Positions 1 through 5,237 of a stretch of 9,440 bases of DNA are shown one piece after another; within the stretch, counting starts at the first letter, position 1, and each line of letters starts with the position of its first letter. This DNA comes from Candidatus Thalassarchaeaceae archaeon. GTDB lineage: Archaea; Thermoplasmatota; Poseidoniia; Poseidoniales; Thalassarchaeaceae. Position numbers and translations under genes: made by a program. A model generated the notes under the pieces. It was not told the origin of the DNA. It did not search any database and worked only from the letters and a program-made list of their open reading frames with translations. The stretch is taken from contig JASMAJ010000004.1 of the NCBI GenBank assembly GCA_030754395.1, positions 1 to 9,440 of the forward strand, in the 5' to 3' direction.

Positions 1-53
1 CACATATACGCAGTCGGAACCTTGAGGCGTGGCACATTCTCGGAATGGCCTGA
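1..53 (+). CDS. Possible C-terminal tail of an upstream gene (partial)
   Basis: The frame beginning at base 3 reads HIRSRNLEAWHILGMA and stops at TGA 51-53, directly before the GGGGTG ribosome binding site of the next gene. This stop-then-Shine-Dalgarno arrangement matches other gene junctions in the window, for example around 637-648 and 3381-3393. Only 16 residues are visible, so no family can be named. The other two plus-strand frames are weaker alternatives: one closes at 23-25 and one runs open into the RDD gene. The call is inference from junction style only. Confidence 0.25.
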   Translation, partial: HIRSRNLEAWHILGMA

Positions 54-63
54 AGGGGTGCTT

Positions 64-639
64 ATGTCCGACCACGACTCTCCAATCTCGCTGCAAGGTG
101 GTATGAATCCAGCCAAGCAAATTCTGTCGGCTGAAGAAGGAGGACATTGGCCAGTTCCAGAGGGAACTATTCTAGCAAGCGGAGTGCGACGAATTGCTGC
201 CTTGAGTGTTGATGTAGTAATTGTCACAACAATTCTAATGGTCGCCTCAAAGTGGCAAATTATGAACGCTTGGAATGTCACTCTTTGGGCATCTGCTGAC
301 TTTCATTATGCGGCTGCAATGGCATTTATTCTCTTTGTATCTCATTGGCTATACTGGCGTTGGACGGGATTACGCCACTCTCGTTCACTCGGACAGCGTA
401 TGTTCGGTCTCGCTGTTATTGCCGAGGATGGTTCCGCTATGACTAGTCAAATGTGGGACCAAAGAGCTCTTCGAAAACTCATTTTCCTTATCCCAATAGC
501 CAATATTGTAGTTGGCGTAATAGAAATTCGACGAATTTCGAGTCGGCATACACATCAATCGAATATTGATCTTCACGTAGGTTCAATCGTCACGCATGCT
601 GACTCCCTGCCACCAGCTTCACGCCGGCATATCAAGTAG
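64..639 (+). CDS. RDD-family integral membrane protein
   Basis: A 191-residue protein with the RDD layout. A hydrophilic N-terminus of about 40 residues is followed by helix 1 (about 43-61) opening with RRIAALSVD, which carries the signature Arg43 and Asp50. Helix 2 is at about 82-99, then the conserved LGQRMFGLAV stretch (about 109-118), helix 3 at about 138-153, and a tail containing NIDLHVGSIV that fits the family's final Asp motif. RDD proteins are small membrane proteins, mostly of unknown function; a few bacterial members have been linked to ion transport. ATG 64 was chosen over TTG 22 because GGGGTG lies just upstream at 55-60. The frame is open back to the window edge, so a longer N-terminus cannot be fully excluded. 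The stop codon at 637-639 is followed at once by the next gene's binding site, so co-transcription is likely. The specific function is unknown. Confidence 0.8.
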   Translation: MSDHDSPISLQGGMNPAKQILSAEEGGHWPVPEGTILASGVRRIAALSVDVVIVTTILMVASKWQIMNAWNVTLWASADFHYAAAMAFILFVSHWLYWRWTGLRHSRSLGQRMFGLAVIAEDGSAMTSQMWDQRALRKLIFLIPIANIVVGVIEIRRISSRHTHQSNIDLHVGSIVTHADSLPPASRRHIK

Positions 640-643
640 GTGA
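639..643 (+). promoter_or_regulatory. Ribosome binding site GGTGA for the Sua5/YrdC gene
   Basis: GGTGA starts on the last base of the preceding TAG stop and ends four bases before ATG 648. It matches the archaeal 16S rRNA 3' end (complement of TCACC) and fixes the start of the Sua5/YrdC gene. It also shows that the two genes are translationally adjacent. Confidence 0.7.
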
Positions 644-647
644 AAGA

Positions 648-1277
648 ATGGAAGATGCTGTTAAAATCGCTCTTTCGGGCGGTTGTATAGTTTATCCAAC
701 TTCAACTCAACCGGCTCTAGGGTGTATTCCTTCTCCAGAAGCGCTTGATGTACTATTTCACATCAAAAATAGGTCAGAAAACATGCCAGTTAGTATCGGT
801 GTGGCTAACTTAGAACAAGCAAAAACATTGGTAGAACTCACGGACGATATACCTGATTTTTTAGATTCATTTCCAGAAGGTTCGATAACTCTCGTACTTC
901 CTGCAAAAAAAACTCTCGATAAACGACTAGGAGGGGATAAAATCGCCATTCGCGTCGTTACTCACCCGATTGCAAAGGCACTATTGCGAGCCACAGGGCC
1001 TCTCACAGCAACTTCCGCTAATATTAGTGGAATGACTCCTGAGCAAACTTGTGAGGCTGCTGCTTCAACCCTTATTGAAGCGGGTCACAAAGTGGGAGTT
1101 ATATCAGGTAATACCGGCTCTGGCCTACCCAGTACTTTGATAGCATGGTATTCGGTCTGTGGTACATCCGAACGCGCGAGCATAGAGGTGCTGAGAGAAG
1201 GAATCATTCCAACTAAGGAGGTACAATCATGGTGGAAGAATCGGACCTCAAACAGTGGAGAGATGCCGGGCATGTAG
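648..1277 (+). CDS. Sua5/YciO/YrdC-family protein, likely L-threonylcarbamoyladenylate synthase
   Basis: A 209-residue single-domain YrdC protein. The family makes threonylcarbamoyl-AMP from threonine, bicarbonate and ATP in the cytosol, the first step of tRNA t6A synthesis. Visible motifs are GGCIVYPT (11-18), HIKNR with Lys40 and Arg42, the PEGSITLVLPA strand (76-86), IAIRV (99-103), the TSAN-SG signature (122-128) and GLPSTLI near the end. The usual PT-(E/D)-T-x-YGLG loop is changed to PTSTQPALG, so the conserved acidic residue and tyrosine are missing. YciO paralogues read somewhat similarly here, but this protein keeps SAN, which favours a genuine synthase. There is no C-terminal Sua5 domain, so it resembles the short TsaC form. 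Its last 49 bases overlap the methionine aminopeptidase gene in another frame. The family is clear, the exact activity less so. Confidence 0.85.
   Translation: MEDAVKIALSGGCIVYPTSTQPALGCIPSPEALDVLFHIKNRSENMPVSIGVANLEQAKTLVELTDDIPDFLDSFPEGSITLVLPAKKTLDKRLGGDKIAIRVVTHPIAKALLRATGPLTATSANISGMTPEQTCEAAASTLIEAGHKVGVISGNTGSGLPSTLIAWYSVCGTSERASIEVLREGIIPTKEVQSWWKNRTSNSGEMPGM
1214..1221 (+). promoter_or_regulatory. Strong Shine-Dalgarno AAGGAGGT inside the Sua5/YrdC gene
   Basis: AAGGAGGT lies seven bases before ATG 1229 and is the strongest ribosome binding site in the window. It is embedded in the coding sequence of the upstream gene. It decides the start of methionine aminopeptidase and allows initiation independent of upstream termination, even though the two genes overlap. 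Confidence 0.8.
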
Positions 1278-2242
1278 CCCGTCGTACACTTGAGGGAATC
1301 AAAGAAGAAATTGTTGCTGGGAAATCTTGGGAACAAGTAACTGACTCAGCAGAACGATTCATCCGACGTCATGGTGGAACTGCAGCATTTCCTGTGACAA
1401 TTTCAGTTAACGATATTGCTGCTCACTACACACCCGACCATAGATTGACCCTCCCTGATGGATTTGAAGGTGAGATGGTTTTCCAAAAGGGAGATCTCGT
1501 CAAACTCGATGTTGGCGTTCATATTGCAGGGGCTTTAGCAGACAATGCTCTGACAGTTGAAGTTGGAAATGGTGGGAATCACACAGAACAAATCAAGGCA
1601 GCTCGTGAAGCAAGAGATGCGTCTGTGGAAAAAATGCACCCTGGTACGCCATGGCATGAAATTGGTGCTGCTGCAGAACAGGTTCACAAAGATGCAGGCT
1701 TTGAACCAATTAGGAATTTATGTGGACACGAATTAGAGAGATGGAATCTACATGCTGGAACTTCGATCCCAGGATTTGCCTGTGGTTCGGAAAATCCAGG
1801 ATTCAAAGGTTCTGTGGAAGTTGGAAGTGTATACGCGATTGAGCCATTCAATACTACTGGAAAATCAGGAATGATTGAGAATATTCCTCCTTCATCATCA
1901 AGTAATATTTTCCGCGTTACAGGTGATATTACAATTCGTAAAGCGCAGTCTAAAGGCAAGTTGAAACCATTAGGTGCGACTATGGCAAGATACATCGAGG
2001 AACGTTATCACACACTACCTTTTGCTGAAAGATGGGCCTATCCTTTGTTGGAGAAACCATTCCCTAATGAGGATGAAGAAACACTGAGAAAGAAATGGAA
2101 TGCTCTAGTCAAGAAGTTAATCTCTATTCGGTTCCTAGAAACCTATTCTGCATTACGCTGTCAGGATCGAGGTTTGATTGGCCAATACGAACATACGGTA
2201 TGGATTACAGAGGGCGGACCAGAAGTTTTGACCGTAGAGTGA
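1229..2242 (+). CDS. map: Methionine aminopeptidase, type II (archaeal)
   Basis: A 337-residue dinuclear-metal enzyme that removes the initiator methionine from nascent cytosolic proteins. The whole pita-bread fold is present. The five metal ligands are Asp94 (KLDVGVH), Asp105 (ADNALTV), His167 (LCGHELER), Glu205 (AIEPF) and Glu321 (QYEHTV). The substrate-pocket histidines are His66 (IAAHYTP) and His175 (LHAG). FPVTISVND (54-62) and the long C-terminal helical insert, with TLPFAERW, are hallmarks of the type II group found in archaea and eukaryotes. It lacks the long basic N-terminal extension of eukaryotic forms. It is somewhat longer than typical archaeal enzymes of about 295 residues, from additions around 185-195 and in the helical subdomain. 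It starts 49 bases inside the preceding gene and is last in its operon; its stop codon lies in a palindromic terminator-like element. Confidence 0.97.
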   Translation: MVEESDLKQWRDAGHVARRTLEGIKEEIVAGKSWEQVTDSAERFIRRHGGTAAFPVTISVNDIAAHYTPDHRLTLPDGFEGEMVFQKGDLVKLDVGVHIAGALADNALTVEVGNGGNHTEQIKAAREARDASVEKMHPGTPWHEIGAAAEQVHKDAGFEPIRNLCGHELERWNLHAGTSIPGFACGSENPGFKGSVEVGSVYAIEPFNTTGKSGMIENIPPSSSSNIFRVTGDITIRKAQSKGKLKPLGATMARYIEERYHTLPFAERWAYPLLEKPFPNEDEETLRKKWNALVKKLISIRFLETYSALRCQDRGLIGQYEHTVWITEGGPEVLTVE

Positions 2243-2256
2243 ATTCACTCTATTTT
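2235..2256 (+). terminator. Perfect palindrome plus T-tract at the end of the map operon
   Basis: Bases 2235-2252 form a perfect 18-base palindrome, TAGAGTGAATTCACTCTA, able to fold as a 7-bp stem with an AATT loop. It is followed by TTTT at 2253-2256. The TGA stop (2240-2242) lies inside the 5' arm. The shape is that of an intrinsic terminator. Archaeal termination depends mainly on the T-tract, which is short here. The same palindrome could instead be a DNA-binding site. A degenerate copy of its core occurs at 2295-2309. Confidence 0.5.
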
Positions 2257-2460
2257 GATTAGATAGAGGCGCAGTATAGCGTTTGAGGCTCATTGAGAGT
2301 GAACTCACACAACGATTATCTAGCGCTGAGTGCAAGGGTGGGGTGTACGGGGCCGTTGAGGTTCTCGCTGAGTGCATCCCATCCCCTCGCCTGTGTCTCT
2401 CGCCCTGTACACCTATCGAAGGATGACGGTAGGCTTTACGTGGATTGAAATCGGGCGTAT
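2243..2460. other. Convergent intergenic spacer with GC-rich, potentially structured patch
   Basis: A 218-base gap between two converging genes, with no convincing ORF. By hand count, 2321-2410 is about 63% G+C, clearly richer than the surrounding genes. It holds an inverted repeat: 2342-2353 pairs with 2402-2413 (11 of 12 Watson-Crick pairs, the remaining one G-T) around a loop of 48 bases. It also holds an 11-base direct repeat, CGCTGAGTGCA, at 2324-2334 and 2366-2376. A GC-rich structured patch in an AT-rich archaeal spacer may be a small RNA, a shared terminator structure or a remnant element. I found no tRNA, SRP RNA, RNase P or clear C/D-box pattern on either strand. Confidence 0.5.
2324..2376 (+). 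repeat. 11-base direct repeat CGCTGAGTGCA (two copies)
   Basis: Exact copies occur at 2324-2334 and 2366-2376, with starts 42 bases apart, inside the GC-rich spacer. The second copy lies in the loop of the longer inverted repeat. Two copies are too few for a CRISPR. Function is unknown. Confidence 0.5.
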
Positions 2461-3381
2461 TCAGACTCTGTTTTCTGTATTATCAGCACGCCCAAATAGA
2501 GTTACAGCAATGATTGCAGAGAATATCAATAACATACCTAATGCCTGTTGTGTTGAGGGTTGTTCGGCAAGCAAGAGAATGCCCCATAAGATAGTAAGAA
2601 TCGGTTGAAGAAGAACTGCAAATGATGTATGAGCAGCAGGGAGCCGAGGGAGGGCATAGGTAATCGCTATCCAACCTATAACTTGGCAAGAAAATGCGAG
2701 AATTAGTAGCCAACCATGACCGGGCCATGTGATTGAGAAGTCTAGAGGTTCAATACCAGCACTAGATAATGGCAAAAGACCGACGAAAAGTATACCGCTG
2801 GCAGCTCCAGCTGTAGCGTCTAGTTGGAGATTTACTGACGGTGCTTGGGCACGATTGGAATATCTATAGAGAATTAAGAAAGACGAGTAGAATATTGCTG
2901 CAACTACACCTCCTATTACTCCTTTCACTGGGTCTGAACCATATGGATTCTCATCCCAAATTCCTGAAATTAATAGTAAACCGAGCATGACCATTGGTAA
3001 AGAAAAGAGAATGTAGCGATTTGGTTTCTCTCCAAACAACCACCAACTTGCTAGTGTTACGATAATAACTTGTGAATTACCAATCATGGTAGCAATTCCG
3101 CTTCCAATGAAATCTATAGCACTGTGGTATCCAATGAAATCGATGGCTAGAAGAACTCCGGCTCCAAAGGCTAGCATTCGATCTTGTCTGTTTCGTAAAT
3201 CGTTGCGTTTCAGCAACCAAACTAATGCTGCAAGCATCGGCAAGGCGTAGAACATTCGAAAGAATGCTCCTGTTAACGGCGCTGTGCCAGATTGAATGTA
3301 CAATAGGGGAGCAAAAGAAATCAGAGTAGCTCCTGATAGAGCGATAACCATAGTACGGCGGTCATCATTGACCGCAGTCAT
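2461..3381 (-). CDS. EamA/DMT-superfamily transporter
   Basis: A 306-residue, very hydrophobic protein with about ten predicted transmembrane helices in two EamA repeats (about 11-139 and 154-296). Each repeat ends in the family's characteristic pattern: WWLFGEKP near 113-120 and LLLAEQPS near 269-276, each followed by a final helix. Members of the drug/metabolite transporter superfamily export or import small metabolites such as amino acids, nucleosides or sugars across the cytoplasmic membrane. The substrate cannot be read from sequence. ATG 3381-3379 is preceded by GAGGTG (complement of 3387-3392), which overlaps the stop codon of the glutaredoxin gene, so the two are almost certainly one transcript. 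It is last in its operon and converges on the map operon across the 218-base spacer. Confidence 0.9.
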   Translation of the reverse strand: MTAVNDDRRTMVIALSGATLISFAPLLYIQSGTAPLTGAFFRMFYALPMLAALVWLLKRNDLRNRQDRMLAFGAGVLLAIDFIGYHSAIDFIGSGIATMIGNSQVIIVTLASWWLFGEKPNRYILFSLPMVMLGLLLISGIWDENPYGSDPVKGVIGGVVAAIFYSSFLILYRYSNRAQAPSVNLQLDATAGAASGILFVGLLPLSSAGIEPLDFSITWPGHGWLLILAFSCQVIGWIAITYALPRLPAAHTSFAVLLQPILTILWGILLLAEQPSTQQALGMLLIFSAIIAVTLFGRADNTENRV

Positions 3382-3390
3382 ATTTGCACC

Positions 3391-3723
3391 TCACTCTGAT
3401 GCTGCATCGCCATCGGCAATCATCTGTTGTAGCTCACCGGATTCATACATCTCAAGAGCGATGTCTGAACCGCCAATTAGTTCCCCATGAATGTAAATTT
3501 GAGGCATTGTAGGGAAATCGGCCCAATCACAAACAGAGGGGATAGCTCGGCGATCGGCGAGAACATTGACGCTAGTGAATGGTTCTCCAAGTTGAGATAA
3601 TACCGTTGCTGCACGATTACTAAAACCACATCTTGGCTCCTGTGGGGTACCTTTCATGAATAGTACAATTCGGTGTTCGTTTACTAATTGCTTAAGTTCG
3701 TCTGGTGTCCAATTAAAACTCAT
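3391..3723 (-). CDS. grxD: Monothiol glutaredoxin, CGFS type
   Basis: A 110-residue single-domain protein close to bacterial GrxD and mitochondrial Grx5. It has FMKGTPQEPRCGFS with Lys24 and the single active cysteine Cys32, then TMPQIYIHGELIGGSD (72-87) with the cis-proline and the GG-S-D glutathione-binding turn, and a C-terminal EMYESGELQQMI helix. CGFS glutaredoxins are poor oxidoreductases; they bind [2Fe-2S] clusters with glutathione or a related thiol and pass them on, often with BolA. ATG 3723 was chosen over GTG 3732 because GGAG lies eight bases upstream of the ATG, whereas for the GTG it would abut the start. The gene begins five bases after the bolA stop and its own stop overlaps the transporter's binding site. 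Archaeal CGFS glutaredoxins are uncommon, and the low-molecular-weight thiol used here is unknown. Confidence 0.93.
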   Translation of the reverse strand: MSFNWTPDELKQLVNEHRIVLFMKGTPQEPRCGFSNRAATVLSQLGEPFTSVNVLADRRAIPSVCDWADFPTMPQIYIHGELIGGSDIALEMYESGELQQMIADGDAASE

Positions 3724-3728
3724 TTGTC

Positions 3729-4055
3729 TCACTCCTGATCTGGTCTACGAATGTGAATTCCAAAGTGCTGCGTGTTCTTCTCTTGATGAGGGTCAAAAAC
3801 AGTTCCGCCTGCCTCAGCTGCCTGTTTTGGAGTCATACACTTCAAGTCAAGAGCGTGGACAATGTTCTGTGCAATATATGATTTGAAGTGAGATAGAATA
3901 GGTCGTTGTCGCTGTAAAGGTCGAGAACCCTCATAACTCTCAGAAATAACACGTACATGGAAATGATCGCCGGTTCCATGCAAATCAGAAACTTCGATTA
4001 TGGCATCTGGCACAACCTTGCGAACCTCATCGACCATCCACTGTTCCGTGACCAT
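3729..4055 (-). CDS. bolA: BolA-family protein
   Basis: A 108-residue protein with the BolA fold: VPDAIIEVSDL strand, the loop HGTGDHFHVRVISESYEG (26-43), a helical segment with PILSHFKSYIAQNIVHAL (52-69), and LKCMTPKQA. The conserved C-terminal His67 and the loop histidines (26, 31, 33) are candidates for the ligands that BolA contributes to the [2Fe-2S] cluster shared with a CGFS glutaredoxin. The usual HR pair before the last helix reads QR. A further 25 or so residues after the domain (GGTVFDPHQEKNTQHFGIHI) go beyond the E. coli core and include four histidines. The start is uncertain: ATG 4055 or GTG 4061. Neither has a clear binding site, so the message may be leaderless. The glutaredoxin gene follows immediately, which strongly supports a functional pair. 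Confidence 0.9.
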   Translation of the reverse strand: MVTEQWMVDEVRKVVPDAIIEVSDLHGTGDHFHVRVISESYEGSRPLQRQRPILSHFKSYIAQNIVHALDLKCMTPKQAAEAGGTVFDPHQEKNTQHFGIHIRRPDQE

Positions 4056-4061
4056 CGGCAC

Positions 4062-4115
4062 AATGCTAACATCGCTATGATTTGAATGCTCGCGCGCGTA
4101 CGAATAGAAGCAATT
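4062..4115 (-). promoter_or_regulatory. Gap before bolA, likely internal promoter
   Basis: A gap of about 55-60 bases separates the epimerase stop from bolA, much longer than the gaps elsewhere in this block. No Shine-Dalgarno is visible before bolA. An AT-rich stretch near 4079-4088 lies about 28 bases before ATG 4055, a spacing that would suit a TATA element for a leaderless message. Next to it is the alternating CGCGCGCG at 4091-4098. This is a weak, spacing-based call. Confidence 0.3.
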
Positions 4116-4796
4116 TCAAATACCGAGGGCTGAATTAATTGCTGCTAGATTCTCAGCAATTGTACCACGATTATTGATAAGGCCACTACCGACAACCGCT
4201 ACATCGATTCCCCATTCGGCCACCATAGCAGCATTATGATCCTTAATGCCGCCATCAATCATTAATTTGGTTTCGCGGCCTCCCGAAGCGATTTGTTTGT
4301 CGATTGCTGCACGGAATTCACGAACCTTGCCTTCAACTTCAGGCATGAATGACTGACCGCCTTTACCTGGGACGACAGACATTACCAGAACTAAATCGAG
4401 ATCGGCTAGGTGTGATAGGATAGATGAGGCGGGTGTATCTGGATTGAGAACTGCACCTGCCTGACATCCTGAATCATGTAGAGATTTGATTAGAGAATCC
4501 ATATCATCTACCGCCTCAACGTGAGCAATTACTAGATTTACACCAGCATCCACATATTGATTCCAAGTCTCTTCGGCATTGGTAATCATCAAATGACAGT
4601 CAATGAAAACCTCAGGGCCCAATCGCTCTCTTACTGAACGGATTAGTGCGGGGCCGAAAGTAATGGTTCGATTCATCACCCAATTGCCATCCATAACATC
4701 CATGTGCATCCAATTGATACCGGCTTCAACCGCTTCCTCAAGCGTCTCTCCGAGCTTTGTGAAGTCCGCCGTAAGAATACTCGGTGCTATTTCCAC
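4116..4796 (-). CDS. rpe: Ribulose-phosphate 3-epimerase
   Basis: A 226-residue TIM-barrel enzyme interconverting D-ribulose 5-phosphate and D-xylulose 5-phosphate in the cytosolic pentose phosphate pathway. The diagnostic motifs are in order: IAPSILTADF (3-12), MHMDVMDG (30-37), DCHLM (66-70), AHVEA (91-95), AVLNPDTP (115-122), LVMSVVPGKGGQSF (137-150) and LMIDGGIK (178-185). The metal ligands are expected to be His31, Asp33, His68 and Asp181, with Asp33 and Asp181 also as acid/base. The usual FVPN after DVMDG is replaced by WVMN. The gene starts with GTG at 4796, supported by GAGGGGAG just upstream and by the start of the conserved MEIAPSIL segment. It is first in the minus-strand block and divergent from thioredoxin. 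Confidence 0.96.
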   Translation of the reverse strand: MEIAPSILTADFTKLGETLEEAVEAGINWMHMDVMDGNWVMNRTITFGPALIRSVRERLGPEVFIDCHLMITNAEETWNQYVDAGVNLVIAHVEAVDDMDSLIKSLHDSGCQAGAVLNPDTPASSILSHLADLDLVLVMSVVPGKGGQSFMPEVEGKVREFRAAIDKQIASGGRETKLMIDGGIKDHNAAMVAEWGIDVAVVGSGLINNRGTIAENLAAINSALGI

Positions 4797-4919
4797 AGAC
4801 TCCCCTCGGGCCTTGCGAACGAACGTCAGTTCTCAACACTTCGGATTCATATTTCCCGAACTGGGACGTGATAGTATTCATAGGACTCCGATGAGGGGAA
4901 AGAATCCTAGGGCGATTAT
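4797..4919. promoter_or_regulatory. Divergent promoter region between rpe and thioredoxin
   Basis: These 123 non-coding bases must hold promoters for both directions. TATA-like AT stretches are seen at 4845-4854, which would suit rpe with a leader of about 25-30 bases containing its GGGGAG site, and at 4873-4882, which would suit thioredoxin with a short leader. The first stretch sits between inverted half-sites TTCGG (4840-4844) and CCGAA (4856-4860). Thioredoxin has only a weak site (TAGGG at 4909-4913). Start points are inferred from spacing alone. Confidence 0.4.
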
Positions 4920-5237
4920 ATGGGCAGAGTGATTGAGGTTAACGATACGGATTTTGATGCAGTAACACAGAGCGATGAATGGGTATTGGTTGACTTCTGG
5001 GCACCCTGGTGTGGCCCTTGTAGGATGATTGCTCCAGCACTAAACCAAATTGCACAGGAGCGAGAGATTACCATCGCTAAATTAAACACAGACGTCAATC
5101 CACTTTCTTCAGGGAAGTTTGGAATAAGAGGAATCCCCGCTTTACTACTTTTCAACAATGGAGAGTTAGTTGATAGAATGGCAGGAGCCATGCAAAAGCC
5201 TGGATTTGATCAATGGCTCAATCGCCACATGGCGTAA
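4920..5237 (+). CDS. trxA: Thioredoxin
   Basis: A 105-residue classical thioredoxin, a cytosolic dithiol reductant for ribonucleotide reductase, peroxiredoxins and other disulfide enzymes. The active site WCGPC is at 30-34, preceded by LVDFWAP with buried Asp25. The cis-proline motif GIPALLLF has Pro73. The C-terminal G-x-x-x-K-P helix end is also seen. The length is the usual one for the family, and there is no signal peptide. ATG 4920 is the only plausible start because an in-frame TAG lies at 4908-4910. It is a single-gene unit, divergent from rpe. Its TAA (5235-5237) abuts the stop codon of the converging ATPase gene with no base between them. A thioredoxin reductase is not in the window. 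Confidence 0.97.
   Translation: MGRVIEVNDTDFDAVTQSDEWVLVDFWAPWCGPCRMIAPALNQIAQEREITIAKLNTDVNPLSSGKFGIRGIPALLLFNNGELVDRMAGAMQKPGFDQWLNRHMA

Noticed and set aside
22..63. TTG start at 22 for the RDD protein
   Set aside because: ATG 64 has a GGGGTG site at the correct distance, and the extra 14 residues do not look like part of the family.
385..576. Minus-strand ORF inside the RDD gene
   Set aside because: It lies wholly opposite a well-supported membrane protein, has no recognisable family motif and no ribosome binding site.
2324..2376. CRISPR-like repeats
   Set aside because: There are only two copies of an 11-base repeat, with no regular spacers and no cas genes nearby.
2321..2415. tRNA, SRP RNA, RNase P RNA or C/D-box sRNA in the GC-rich spacer
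   Set aside because: No T-arm or anticodon arrangement, no SRP helix 8 motif, no RNase P core motif and no paired C and D boxes could be found on either strand.
2372..2608. Plus-strand ORF running from the spacer into the EamA gene
   Set aside because: Most of it is antisense to a clear transporter coding region, and its sequence shows no domain; the spacer part is GC-rich non-coding sequence.
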